Shown here: positions 8,324 through 18,131 of the stretch, in pieces
How the letters are laid out: every line of letters begins with the position of its first letter
How positions within the stretch are numbered: the first letter of the stretch is position 1
Source of the DNA: an uncultured Clostridia bacterium
GTDB lineage: Bacteria > Bacillota > Clostridia > TANB77 > CAG-508
Assembly (NCBI GenBank): GCA_947167965.1
Contig: CAMVJW010000013.1
Location: 1-33,919 of the forward strand
Direction of reading: 5' to 3'
DNA length: 33,919 nt
The notes under the pieces: model-generated
Seen by the model: only the letters and a program-made list of their open reading frames with translations
What the model was told of the DNA's origin: nothing
Database searches by the model: none
Made by a program: the position numbers and the translations under genes

Positions 8324-11300
8324 AATCTGAATAACCGATATCCTTAAGCATCCACCATATTTTTTCTTCTAAGTTGCTTCCAACAAATCCATCTGTTGTT
8401 TTCTTGAAATTATCTGGATTAAATATTTCAAAATCAAATTCATCTATATTATCATATTTTCTTCCTGTAGTTTTGTAAAATAAATATTTTGTTAAATCTA
8501 TCATATCTGATATTTTGTTTTGTTCTTGTTCCATTATTTCCCATAGCCAACTAGCTGAATCATTAAACGCTTTTTTAGCTGTTCTGTGTCTTGCTAATAC
8601 TTTAACAAAATTGTCCTCATCTGCATGTTTTTTATCTGTTTTTTCTCTTACCGGAATTTTTGGACCTTCCTTCCATCTTGAACCATTATCAGTTTTTTCA
8701 TATGTAAAATTTTTTGTATATTCTGCAGCCCACACATTTGCTTTTGTAATAGCTGGAACTATATTGGTATTTTTGGTTGTTATTGTAGTTGTTTTTGTAT
8801 ATGTCACATCTCTTTCAACAGTTTCTCCTTTAGAATTTGTGGTTGTTACTGTTCTTACATATTTTTCAGTTTCTGAACTTGTATTTTCTGAATAATTATC
8901 ATGTATTGTAAGCTCTATCTCACTATTATATACCAGATCTGCAACATCAAATACAAAATCTTTATCATCAGATACAACCAATAATGCCCATAAATAATTA
9001 AATGGTATTTTATATCCAGATAAATAATCTTGATAATTTATTTTTTTATTGCTCATATCATAGTCAATTTTAGTGTAGCTTTCACCATCTGGATCATTTG
9101 TAGATACTCTTGTTATAGTCTCATTCCATGCTCCAATTTTTAAATAATAAGTTGTTTCTGATGTTGCTACCTGTGCATCACCAATTCCTGTACCTGTACT
9201 AAAATCGAAGTAAAATTCTCCAATTTTAGCTCTATTTTCTTCACTTGTATATCCAAATGGATCAGAGCCTTTATAATCTGGATCTGCCCATCCCCAAAAT
9301 GTATATGAACTACCATAATTGTTTCTTATATGAGTACTATACTGTACATATGATTCTCTAGATCCTGTTACATCTCTTCCATCTTGTGAAGCACTATAAT
9401 CTTTTCCAGACCATGAATCATGTTCATCTATATAACCTGGAATTGTTCTTTTTCCATCAACTAATACGGTTTTAACAACTTCTTTCATTTCAGCAGTTAC
9501 TGCTCCACCACCAGCATATCCAGCTAAATGTCCAGAATCTATATAACTACTTGCTTGAGCAAACCATCCACCATGCCCTACATAATTATATAAACCTTCT
9601 CCACCAGTTTTTCCATTATAGCTTCCATTTTTTTGTAATTCAAATAAATTTGCCATAAGAGATGCTTCTGTTGCTGCTCCTCTTAATGTTCCTTGCTCAG
9701 AATATGCAACAGCTGCTAGACCAGTTAATTGTGCATCTGTTAACTGATATTTTGTAAATGGAGATGACTGTGAAACATTTGCTCCTCTATTTGAGTTAGA
9801 AGCTGCCCCCGTACTCGAATCTTCTGGTACTTTAGACCAATCTATAGCTTTAATATTTGATTTGTCAATTTTTTCAAAATGCTGGCTATCTATACTGTTT
9901 CCTGCTCTTTCTAGCCACGACCAATTATATTTTGTGAATATTTCATAAATTTTTGTATTTCTCGCTATTCTTGCTCTTTTTTCTACGTCAGTCCATCCTG
10001 TCATAGAATCTCTAAGAATAAATTTATCATTGTAATTTGGACTACTATCTGTATTATCCTTTCCGCCACGGTGAGTTGTATATGGAGTACCACTATAATA
10101 ATTTATAATATATGGGTTAATTAATGGATTTATATCTATAGCATATCCAAATGCGTGATTTGATAAATTAGCTGATTCACTTTGTCCATTATTTGCACGT
10201 CTATAGTTAAATGCCGATGTGTTATTATGTTGTATTGATTGCCAGTCACTCGCTCCATACTTATCTACAAGTGACATCTCTTCAATAGGATATTTTGCTT
10301 TATATAATTCTTGGAATATTAATAATACCTCATCAGCGACTTCTTTATTAACAACCATTTCACCTTGCTGAACATTATTATTAAAATCATAGTATGGTAT
10401 TATTAGATATGATAAATTACTATAGCTACTACCTCTTAAAGATGACTGCATTCTTGTTAATAAATGATTATTGTCTTTATCTAGTGTTGTCTCTGTTATA
10501 TCCCTTTTTCTACCTAATCCATCTGTGCTATCTATATCAACAACATTTTCTTGTGGTACATAGTTTACTCTAAAGGCGCAAACAAAATCTTTATTATCCC
10601 ATTCATCAAATGGAACATTTACAAATGGTTGCTGTGTTTGAATTCTAGCATCACTACCCATATCATATTTGCTACATGTTTGTGTACTTTTATTATATGA
10701 CTCTAATACAAAAGTATGAAGCCATCTCTCTGGTGATGAACCAAAAATTATAATATCACCTGGTTGTAAATCATTTTGATCAGTTATTTTTTTAAATCCA
10801 TGAGATATTAAAAAGTTTTCATTTGTAACATTTAGCCCTCCTGGATCCATATCAGTTACACCTAAATTATATAATGCTTTTGAAACCAACCTATCACAGG
10901 CAATGAATTTTACAGTACTTCCATCTCTTGGATCTGTTTCCCACTCGCATGGTGGTGTTGTAGATGAATTTCCATATCTAAAGATATTTCTATTTTGATA
11001 TACATTTTTTGCAACATCACGTACAGATTGTAAAAAATCTTCTGTAGTAAATCCTGCTAAGCTAACGCCGGAAGCTCTAGATGATGTTCCTTTATTAACA
11101 CCTATTGAAAAATGATTTAATACAAATTCTTTTTCTTCTTCTGATCCTGTATCATTATACGAATTTACATAAAAGTCAAATGTGTCTGGATCTACATATG
11201 TTAAAGTCTTTATAGTTCCATCAGACATTGCTCTTTTAATTTTAACTATACCCTGTATTTCTGAAGTTAATTCCCCCTGAATTTTATCAGACTCTTCGGC

Positions 11301-12443
11301 TACCTCCGTAACTTTCATTACATCATCTGATATTTGCTGTAATAATGTTGCTATTCTTGCATCACAAGGAGCATATTTAGCACCTTCCGTTTTTTCTCCA
11401 AATATAGCAGAATAAACACAACAAGTTGCTAAATAAGATCCTTCCATCGTTGCATGTACATTGTCAGTATATAAATTAATTGTTGGATGTACTTCATGGC
11501 ATTTTAATAACGCATTAGCAATATAAGCTATATTTCCCCCATATTGATTTCTTGCTTCCTCAAAGCATTGAGTTGTTTGATAGTACTCTGCTTCATTAAA
11601 ATCGCTATGTATTCCCCATACTTTATATATTACTTTAACATCTTTATTACTATTATTCTTTACATAATCTATAATTCTGCTTGTACCACTTTTTACCGAA
11701 TCAATTCTTAGTGCTGCATCAGTTTGCTCTTGCAGTACAATATAATCCCATTTTCGTGATTTTACTTTATCTACAAGTTTTCTATTTAATTCACTTTCAT
11801 CTATAAATGCATTTAATGATTTGCCTCCTCTTGTACAGGAATCGACATATACACTCTTTCCTAGTGATTTTGATAAATATGTGAATAATGAAGGTACATT
11901 GTTCACATCAGTTTTACTATTACCAATAAATAAAACATTTAGTGTAGACTCAGAATTAACAGTTGTATATGAGTTTGTATTTTGTACATCAAACCTATAT
12001 GAAAAGAACTTCTTCCAATCTATTTTTTCATCTGGATTTTTTCTTGTATCTGGAAATTGAGTAACCAACTGCGCATCCATTAATTTTTTTAGTTCACCAG
12101 CATTATTTAAATAATCTGCCACTGGACCTTTATTTTTAATAATTTCGTCCCATATCTCCTGCGCATTTTTCTTCGTTGTTATCGTTCCATCTTTTGCAAT
12201 ATTTACATCCAAAGAATATTGCAAAAATGCATATGGAACACTTCCCCAATCTCCTTCTTTATACATTGCATCATCAATTGTTAGATGATATAAAATCATT
12301 CCAGCTATAATTGCAATTGCAAGTATAATTAGAAAAAATGGCAAAAATAATCCTAATGGTCCACTAACTAACACTTTTACAATGTTCTTTCCTAAACCAC
12401 TTAATGCTTGTTTTATTCTTTTCCCGCTATTTTCTTCTTCCAT
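8259..12443 (-). CDS. Giant multi-enzyme cell-wall hydrolase of the T4SS (VirB1/CwlT role), frameshifted
   Basis: Numbering starts from the GTG at 12452; the ATG at 12443 is the better start behind AAAGGTG. One membrane anchor lies at about 31-56. The domains in order are: an SGNH hydrolase (about 172-355; Ser179 in FIGNS, Asp330 and His333 in TDNVH); an NlpC/P60-like domain (about 470-628; Cys519, His579); an M15/VanY-type D,D-carboxypeptidase (about 650-860; SNHAFGYAIDI with His766 and Asp773, His858 in SQHFE); a SleB-like hydrolase (about 905-1060; Glu919 in AYSEQG); a Thr-rich beta region; and the start of a phage-type lysozyme ending at GNLSAET. The frame then breaks and the rest lies at 7511-8323. 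Together this gives roughly 1650 residues outside the membrane, able to cut glycan, peptide and perhaps ester bonds, presumably to open the wall for the secretion apparatus. Confidence 0.85.
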   Translation of the reverse strand: MEEENSGKRIKQALSGLGKNIVKVLVSGPLGLFLPFFLIILAIAIIAGMILYHLTIDDAMYKEGDWGSVPYAFLQYSLDVNIAKDGTITTKKNAQEIWDEIIKNKGPVADYLNNAGELKKLMDAQLVTQFPDTRKNPDEKIDWKKFFSYRFDVQNTNSYTTVNSESTLNVLFIGNSKTDVNNVPSLFTYLSKSLGKSVYVDSCTRGGKSLNAFIDESELNRKLVDKVKSRKWDYIVLQEQTDAALRIDSVKSGTSRIIDYVKNNSNKDVKVIYKVWGIHSDFNEAEYYQTTQCFEEARNQYGGNIAYIANALLKCHEVHPTINLYTDNVHATMEGSYLATCCVYSAIFGEKTEGAKYAPCDARIATLLQQISDDVMKVTEVAEESDKIQGELTSEIQGIVKIKRAMSDGTIKTLTYVDPDTFDFYVNSYNDTGSEEEKEFVLNHFSIGVNKGTSSRASGVSLAGFTTEDFLQSVRDVAKNVYQNRNIFRYGNSSTTPPCEWETDPRDGSTVKFIACDRLVSKALYNLGVTDMDPGGLNVTNENFLISHGFKKITDQNDLQPGDIIIFGSSPERWLHTFVLESYNKSTQTCSKYDMGSDARIQTQQPFVNVPFDEWDNKDFVCAFRVNYVPQENVVDIDSTDGLGRKRDITETTLDKDNNHLLTRMQSSLRGSSYSNLSYLIIPYYDFNNNVQQGEMVVNKEVADEVLLIFQELYKAKYPIEEMSLVDKYGASDWQSIQHNNTSAFNYRRANNGQSESANLSNHAFGYAIDINPLINPYIINYYSGTPYTTHRGGKDNTDSSPNYNDKFILRDSMTGWTDVEKRARIARNTKIYEIFTKYNWSWLERAGNSIDSQHFEKIDKSNIKAIDWSKVPEDSSTGAASNSNRGANVSQSSPFTKYQLTDAQLTGLAAVAYSEQGTLRGAATEASLMANLFELQKNGSYNGKTGGEGLYNYVGHGGWFAQASSYIDSGHLAGYAGGGAVTAEMKEVVKTVLVDGKRTIPGYIDEHDSWSGKDYSASQDGRDVTGSRESYVQYSTHIRNNYGSSYTFWGWADPDYKGSDPFGYTSEENRAKIGEFYFDFSTGTGIGDAQVATSETTYYLKIGAWNETITRVSTNDPDGESYTKIDYDMSNKKINYQDYLSGYKIPFNYLWALLVVSDDKDFVFDVADLVYNSEIELTIHDNYSENTSSETEKYVRTVTTTNSKGETVERDVTYTKTTTITTKNTNIVPAITKANVWAAEYTKNFTYEKTDNGSRWKEGPKIPVREKTDKKHADEDNFVKVLARHRTAKKAFNDSASWLWEIMEQEQNKISDMIDLTKYLFYKTTGRKYDNIDEFDFEIFNPDNFKKTTDGFVGSNLEEKIWWMLKDIGYSDFAAAGVMGNLSAETDDRKLYT

Positions 12444-12461
12444 ATAATTCACCTTTTAATA

Positions 12462-13382
12462 TTACAGTATTTCTATTTTATATTGGGTATTTTTTTCATC
12501 ATTTTTATAGTTTAGTATTACATTATTAAATGTAATACTTTCTATTTCTCTTGTTGATATATATTTACAATAAAATTTTAATTTTATTCTTGTCGTACTA
12601 TTTGGCTTAATTGTTAATTGCTCTGATGTTACTTCATGAGTATACATTTTGTATTTTTGCCTATTTGTATCTGAAATATATGTATTATCAATTTCATTTA
12701 AATCATCTAATAATATAGGTTTTGTACCATTATTAGTTATTTCTATTTCAAATATATTGAAATCCATATATTTATATTCGTTTAAAATCTTAATTTCAAC
12801 ATCATCAAATTTCTTTTGTTTGTTTATTGTTTTTTTTCTGATAAAATCATATATATTTAACCTATATTCATTATTTTCTTTAACAACTGTAACATAATCT
12901 GAAATTGCTTTTTTAGCCTCTTTACCAGTTTCTAAAATATTTTCTGATATACGTATTTTATAAATACTACCTACCCAATTTTCTATTGTATATAATTTTT
13001 CTGAATTACCAAAAATAGGGCTGAAAAAACTTGTTTTAAATTCATCTATACTTGGAAATAGTTCTGTTTTGCAGTCTGTTGATAATAAATTATAGGCATT
13101 TTCTGCTTCTTTTGAATTACAGTATTTGTAAAATTTTTCAATTACATCTATCTCTGTAATTTGATTTTTATTTAATTCTTTTCCAGTAACGACTGATTTA
13201 TCAGATGTTACTGCATTACTTATTGTAATATTATTACTATTATCTGTTATAAAATCTGATTTGTTTTTATTTTTTACAAAGCTATTTAACACCTTTAATA
13301 TCAAAAATAGAAAAACTATAACAAGTATAATTCGATTAATCGTTTTCCTATTTTGATTGTAAAATCTAACTAATCTATACAT
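12462..13382 (-). CDS. One-TM VirB8-like or accessory T4SS protein
   Basis: The 306-residue product has a short basic N-terminus, one membrane helix (ILVIVFLFLILKVLNSFV, about 19-36) and an extracytoplasmic domain. Residues about 80-180 (VIEKFYKYCNSKEAENAYNL...) look like an NTF2-type fold. The C-terminal part is beta-rich, with stretches such as FEIEITNNGTKPILLDDL, and resembles an immunoglobulin-like fold. It sits between the VirB6-like and hydrolase genes, 18-19 bp from each, so translation is closely linked. Its start follows AAGGAGGA. A VirB8-like scaffold role is inferred from topology and position only. Confidence 0.55.
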   Translation of the reverse strand: MYRLVRFYNQNRKTINRIILVIVFLFLILKVLNSFVKNKNKSDFITDNSNNITISNAVTSDKSVVTGKELNKNQITEIDVIEKFYKYCNSKEAENAYNLLSTDCKTELFPSIDEFKTSFFSPIFGNSEKLYTIENWVGSIYKIRISENILETGKEAKKAISDYVTVVKENNEYRLNIYDFIRKKTINKQKKFDDVEIKILNEYKYMDFNIFEIEITNNGTKPILLDDLNEIDNTYISDTNRQKYKMYTHEVTSEQLTIKPNSTTRIKLKFYCKYISTREIESITFNNVILNYKNDEKNTQYKIEIL

Positions 13383-13401
13383 TGTTATAGTTCCTCCTTA
13401 A

Positions 13402-16155
13402 TTATTTACCAAATAGAATTCTACTTGTTGCATCAAATCTATTAACATAGTTATTTACTTCTTCGTCTGTAGCTTCTGTTCCTTTTGTTCTGGTAATACG
13501 GTCTTTAACTGAATTTCTAAAGTCTTCTCTATCCTTGTGTCCCATTTTAGTTGTATCTTTTGAAATTCCAGCTCTTTTTAGGTACTTAATTTCGGCCACT
13601 GCTTGATCTGTATTACTTGCTCTTGCTACTGTTTTTCCATCTATAACAGAGTCTTCATGAGTTCTCTGATATAAGGCTGCAATATCTGCTACATCTGTTA
13701 ATCCGTACTGAATAGCACTCTTCATAATATCATCATTTTCCATTGCTTCTTTAGCTTTTTGTTCACTTCCTAATTTTCTAGATAATTGTTTCTTAAATTC
13801 ATCATCTTTTTCCAATTCTTTTCTCTGTTTTTCCCTAATTTTTTTCTTTTGTTCTTTATTATATTCTTTCTCTCCCATATATCCTTTTTGGAATGCATCA
13901 ATTGCACCTTTTGTCCCTTCCAGTGTTGATCTTCCTGAGCCTTCTATTGCTTCTGGAACGCCTTCTCCAAATTTATATCCTGCAAATCCTGCTGCAGCTG
14001 CATTTTGATATACATTTTTAATATCTCCAGATGCAATTCCAGCAGCGGCACCTAAACCAGCAGCTGCTAACCCTGTAGCTGCACCAGCTACCATTCTTAT
14101 GGCTTTTCTATGTTGCATCTTGCTATGTTGATTTTTTCCAAAATATTTTGCTGCTCCTAAGGCTCCTCTAACTACTGGCATACTCAAAGCTCTTCTAACA
14201 TGTCTGTTATTCTCTATTTTATCTTTTACACTTTGTGCTTTATTCTTAATTCCTTCGAATGGTCCACTTGATGATCTGCTTGAAGTTCCATCTTCAGAAT
14301 CTGTACTACTATTTGCGCCTATCCCAGGAATACCTGTTCCTACACTTGGAACAGGTGTATTATTACCTGTGTTTCCTGTAATTTGTGGAATATTTATAGA
14401 TTGGTCATTATTATCATTTTGTGTTTGATTTCCAGAATCTATATTTGTACCACTATCAGCCCCAGTACCAGTAGCTGCTTCTGTAGAAAGACCACCGAAT
14501 AATGTATCATCTTCGTCAAAGTTTTCTCTAATACTATCATCAAATCTATTGTTTTCATCTTCTTGGCTTTTTCCGCCTTTTCCCATTTCTGGTCTACCAC
14601 CTGGTCTATGTCCTAATAATCTATTTAACCCTGTCATTACTAAAGCTGCACCGGCAGGTCCTGCAAGTAATCCTTGAGTTTGTGTTTCCTCAATTTTAAA
14701 GAATTTACGTACAAGTTTTTCAGCAGGAATTAAAAATCCTATTGCAACTATACCATAAATAACATTTTCTGTTGCTATTTCTATAGCTGATGTAACAAGT
14801 ACAGTATATAATAATAAATGTACTGGTTGAATTATTAAATTTACCATGTATTCCTTAAACCAGTTATTAAATCCTTGTGCACTTCCATCTTTTAACTTAT
14901 CTAATGCATATGTCATTGCAACAAGAGGTGCTAAAAGAGTTAGGAATGCCATATATAAAATCCTTCTAAAATATGTAAACGCAAATGAAATTGTAAATAT
15001 AACTAGTACTAAGAACATAACTGTATATCCAGCAAATGTTACTGAGTTCTCTTTATTTGCAACTTGTGCTTGCATTCTAACCATTCCCATCATATTTGTT
15101 GGCCATACAAGTACTTTTTCTCCATCATGATCAGCTATTAAAGCTTCTTCTACGCTTCCTCCTTCTTTTACTATTCCATATTTATATAATATCTGCTTAT
15201 TTTCTTCTTCTTCTAATCCTTTTAATATTGTTTTACTTTTTTCCTCATCCATAAAAACATAATTTATATATGCTGTTTTATCAACTGAATTTAATAATCC
15301 TGAAACCCTTTTTACTAATAGATTTGAAAAAGACATTATATAATGCATTGCGAAAATCAAACACAAAGATATAATCCAGTCGTTTAACATTTGCTTATAT
15401 TTTGATTTATCCGCTGCAGTACTAGAAATTAGAATTCTAATACCAACATACACTAGAATTGACAATGATGCAACTATTGCTATATTTCTTATAGTAAAAT
15501 ACCACGTAGAAATGGTAGATCTTAGTTTATATGCAATCGAAAGATGTTTTGCTTCTCCATCATCATTCGTTGTAGTTTCTTTACTTGGATTAAAAAAGTC
15601 TGCATCAAAAATAGCCAATTTTCCAGAAAATATTTCTTCAGGTGTAATAGAATATAAAGGTAAACATATTGTATCATTCATATATGCTAGGTTATATACA
15701 GCTCCTCCCGCTGATGTTATAGCTCCAGTGGTTCCCTGTATTACAATTAAAGCAATTACCCCTGCTGCCGTTCCAGCTATTCCTCCTGCAGTAGCTGCTC
15801 CGGGGATTGCTGCAACAAGTGCAGCTACAGCTCCTCCAGCTGTTAAATAAATAGCCACTCCTATAGCTATTACAACAACAGCAGCTAGCAAAAATGCTCC
15901 TATTTTATTCCAGATATTAGATGTTGTATCAATTGCTAATAATGTTGTATCTTGGTTAAGTATTGCACTATGAAAAACATCTAATACACCATCTCCAATT
16001 GCTATAACTAAGCTTACAACAGGATGTAAGAGTTTTCCTCCAAATCCATCTCCTTTAGCTTCTACATTTTTTGGTATTGCAAAACTAAAAACTAGTACAA
16101 GTAAAATAGATATAGCTATCTTTTGAAAAATGCTTTTATCTTCAAAAAATTTCAT
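13402..16155 (-). CDS. VirB6/TrbL-like polytopic T4SS channel protein
   Basis: The 917-residue product has a signal peptide-like start (about 1-33, ending VEA-KG), then multiple membrane helices between about 84 and 475, including Gly/Ala-rich segments at 84-150. A hydrophilic Asn/Ser/Thr/Gly-rich linker follows (about 515-630), then a basic region with another Ala/Gly-rich hydrophobic patch and a charged helical tail. This is the layout of Gram-positive VirB6/TrbL-type proteins (ConG class), which form the inner membrane part of the T4SS. Residues 223-275 closely resemble the pilin-like proteins encoded upstream: RNIAIVA, a helix, then SS-x3-DK-x-KYK and another helix. The ATG follows an excellent AGGAGGAG, 14 bp after the virB4 stop. 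Confidence 0.8.
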   Translation of the reverse strand: MKFFEDKSIFQKIAISILLVLVFSFAIPKNVEAKGDGFGGKLLHPVVSLVIAIGDGVLDVFHSAILNQDTTLLAIDTTSNIWNKIGAFLLAAVVVIAIGVAIYLTAGGAVAALVAAIPGAATAGGIAGTAAGVIALIVIQGTTGAITSAGGAVYNLAYMNDTICLPLYSITPEEIFSGKLAIFDADFFNPSKETTTNDDGEAKHLSIAYKLRSTISTWYFTIRNIAIVASLSILVYVGIRILISSTAADKSKYKQMLNDWIISLCLIFAMHYIMSFSNLLVKRVSGLLNSVDKTAYINYVFMDEEKSKTILKGLEEEENKQILYKYGIVKEGGSVEEALIADHDGEKVLVWPTNMMGMVRMQAQVANKENSVTFAGYTVMFLVLVIFTISFAFTYFRRILYMAFLTLLAPLVAMTYALDKLKDGSAQGFNNWFKEYMVNLIIQPVHLLLYTVLVTSAIEIATENVIYGIVAIGFLIPAEKLVRKFFKIEETQTQGLLAGPAGAALVMTGLNRLLGHRPGGRPEMGKGGKSQEDENNRFDDSIRENFDEDDTLFGGLSTEAATGTGADSGTNIDSGNQTQNDNNDQSINIPQITGNTGNNTPVPSVGTGIPGIGANSSTDSEDGTSSRSSSGPFEGIKNKAQSVKDKIENNRHVRRALSMPVVRGALGAAKYFGKNQHSKMQHRKAIRMVAGAATGLAAAGLGAAAGIASGDIKNVYQNAAAAGFAGYKFGEGVPEAIEGSGRSTLEGTKGAIDAFQKGYMGEKEYNKEQKKKIREKQRKELEKDDEFKKQLSRKLGSEQKAKEAMENDDIMKSAIQYGLTDVADIAALYQRTHEDSVIDGKTVARASNTDQAVAEIKYLKRAGISKDTTKMGHKDREDFRNSVKDRITRTKGTEATDEEVNNYVNRFDATSRILFGK

Positions 16156-16169
16156 TTAGACTCCTCCTA

Positions 16170-18131
16170 TTATGTTTTTGCCCTTTTTGCTAATTCATTT
16201 AAATTTGTCTCAACAAATTCAAATTCTTTTCTTGTTGGCATTATCTTTAGTATAGCTGAATCCGATCCAACTTTTAAAAGTCCCTCTCCTTTTTGACAAG
16301 TAACCAAAAAGTTTGCTTCTCCTTCAGATAGTTTAAATACTTCCTTTAAATATTGAATTTCAGATTTATCTTGTGCTAAAAATAGTTTTGTATCTGACGA
16401 TGTTAGTACAGCTTGTGCTTCCTGCTTTTCATAAAAATCTTGAAATCTTTGAGAAATAATTGCAAGCGATACATTTCTTTTTCTGGCACGTCTTGCCATT
16501 TTGTTTAAAAAGTCTACCGCTTCAGGGAATGGAAGTAGCATCCATGCCTCATCCACAATTACTCTTTTTTGTGAAGCTTTTCGCCTATCTTCACTGTTTT
16601 TCTTAACAAATTTTTCCCATATCCATGATAATAGTATTTGTTGTGCAAGTGGTCTTGCAAATCTCTCCTCTAACTGAGAGATATCCAAATTTATAAATGG
16701 TGAACCTTCTAATAGTTCAAATGTAGATTGTCCATCAAAATACGCCATTTGACCATCATATTCTCTGATATACTGTTTCATAACCTTTAACAAATAACTG
16801 TAGTGGTATTGGTAGTCTTGGTTTTTATTTTCTCTTGCCTTTCCTTCTATTCTTCTATACCATGAACCTATTGTTGGCATATTTTTCTTTTCTTTTTTTA
16901 GCATATCTCTTCTTGAAGACATATTATTTATATTTCTATATAAAGAATCTGGATTGCTTGTTATTCCAAGTGCTGCATATTCTTCAGCAACAGATTCAGC
17001 TATAATTTGTTTTGTTAATTCGTTTATTCCATCTGACCTTGTACTTCCTCTTGCCATTGTTAATAACGCCTGTGTAACATCCTCAACTTTATTTTCTATA
17101 TTTAAAGCAATTCTATCTTTTCCAGTAATTTCATCTTTAATAATTTCTGTTTCTATATCAAATAAATTTATTATAGTTTTTGAATTTGGACTTATTACTA
17201 CATTTATTCCTCCAAGACTTTCAGCAACTATAGTATACTCACCTTCAGCATCTAATGCTAAGCTTTCAATTCCCATAAGGACAGAAGATCTTGAAATCAA
17301 TGTTTTCATTGTAACAGATTTACCAGCACCAGATTTTGCGAATATAACCATATTATAATTTGTAAGTGATGGATGAAAATTATCAAATAATATTGGTGTT
17401 CCTGTTTGCTTGTTAAACCCAAGTGGAACCCCTGTTGGATGTCCAACCTCAGAAGTTGTAAACGGAAAAACTGTTCCCATAGAATTACGATCAAAAGTGT
17501 GTGTTTTACTTACTTTATCATTCATAAATGGTAAATTTGATTTAAACGCTTCTTCTTGAATTCCCCATGCTGATTTTACTCCTACTAATGTTTTTGACAT
17601 TTCAGAAATTAGTAATTTTGTATATTTTTCTAGGTCATCCAAATTATAAGCAAAAATTGTAGAAATAATTGATGCTTCATAAAGTTTATTAAATCCTGCA
17701 GCAATTTCATCTCTAAGTTGTTCAGCTTCTAATCTTTTTTGTGAAATTGTACTTTCTCTGTTTATATTTCCTCTATCTATAGCAACTATTCTTTCTGTTT
17801 CTAGTTCATTAATAACTCTGTTTAAATCATTTTGTGATTTTTCCTCTTTTATCGGATTTATATATATTGATGTGTTAATATCTCCAAACATATACATATC
17901 TCTAAATAATTCTGGAAATGTACACATTCTTGGTAATGATGATACAAAAAAACTTCTTGCATATCTTGTAACACCTGATATTATCTCTAATCTATCAATA
18001 TTTGATGCATCTATTCCAGAAGGAGCTATTAATTCTTTTATACTCTTTTTTCTCAATATATTATAATTATCTTCATCATAATTATTGAACTGTTCTTCTT
18101 TTTCTTCTTCTAACTGTTTTCTTCTCTTCAT
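16170..18131 (-). CDS. virB4: VirB4-family T4SS ATPase
   Basis: This is the motor ATPase of the T4SS-like machine. The upstream in-frame GTG at 18143 is possible, but the ATG at 18131 has GAGGAG five bases before it. Numbered from the GTG, Walker A is AKSGAGKS (269-276) and Walker B is VIVDEAW (528-534). The VirB4/TraC C-terminal motifs AIISQRFQDF (561-570) and the SDTKLFLAQDKSE stretch follow. The N-terminal 230 residues match the VirB4 N-domain (YARSFFVSSLPR, then GTVFPFTTSEV before the core). It overlaps the preceding gene by about 50 bp, so the two are translationally coupled. The length of about 650 residues is normal. All motifs look intact, which argues that the machine can still work. 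Confidence 0.92.
   Translation of the reverse strand: MKRRKQLEEEKEEQFNNYDEDNYNILRKKSIKELIAPSGIDASNIDRLEIISGVTRYARSFFVSSLPRMCTFPELFRDMYMFGDINTSIYINPIKEEKSQNDLNRVINELETERIVAIDRGNINRESTISQKRLEAEQLRDEIAAGFNKLYEASIISTIFAYNLDDLEKYTKLLISEMSKTLVGVKSAWGIQEEAFKSNLPFMNDKVSKTHTFDRNSMGTVFPFTTSEVGHPTGVPLGFNKQTGTPILFDNFHPSLTNYNMVIFAKSGAGKSVTMKTLISRSSVLMGIESLALDAEGEYTIVAESLGGINVVISPNSKTIINLFDIETEIIKDEITGKDRIALNIENKVEDVTQALLTMARGSTRSDGINELTKQIIAESVAEEYAALGITSNPDSLYRNINNMSSRRDMLKKEKKNMPTIGSWYRRIEGKARENKNQDYQYHYSYLLKVMKQYIREYDGQMAYFDGQSTFELLEGSPFINLDISQLEERFARPLAQQILLSWIWEKFVKKNSEDRRKASQKRVIVDEAWMLLPFPEAVDFLNKMARRARKRNVSLAIISQRFQDFYEKQEAQAVLTSSDTKLFLAQDKSEIQYLKEVFKLSEGEANFLVTCQKGEGLLKVGSDSAILKIMPTRKEFEFVETNLNELAKRAKT

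Noticed and set aside
8515..12060. Open frames on the plus strand inside the wall hydrolase gene
   Set aside because: They mirror the minus-strand gene, have no ribosome sites and show no family resemblance.
17306..17494. Short minus-strand frame within virB4
   Set aside because: It overlaps the intact VirB4 frame across the Walker A region and has no start context.
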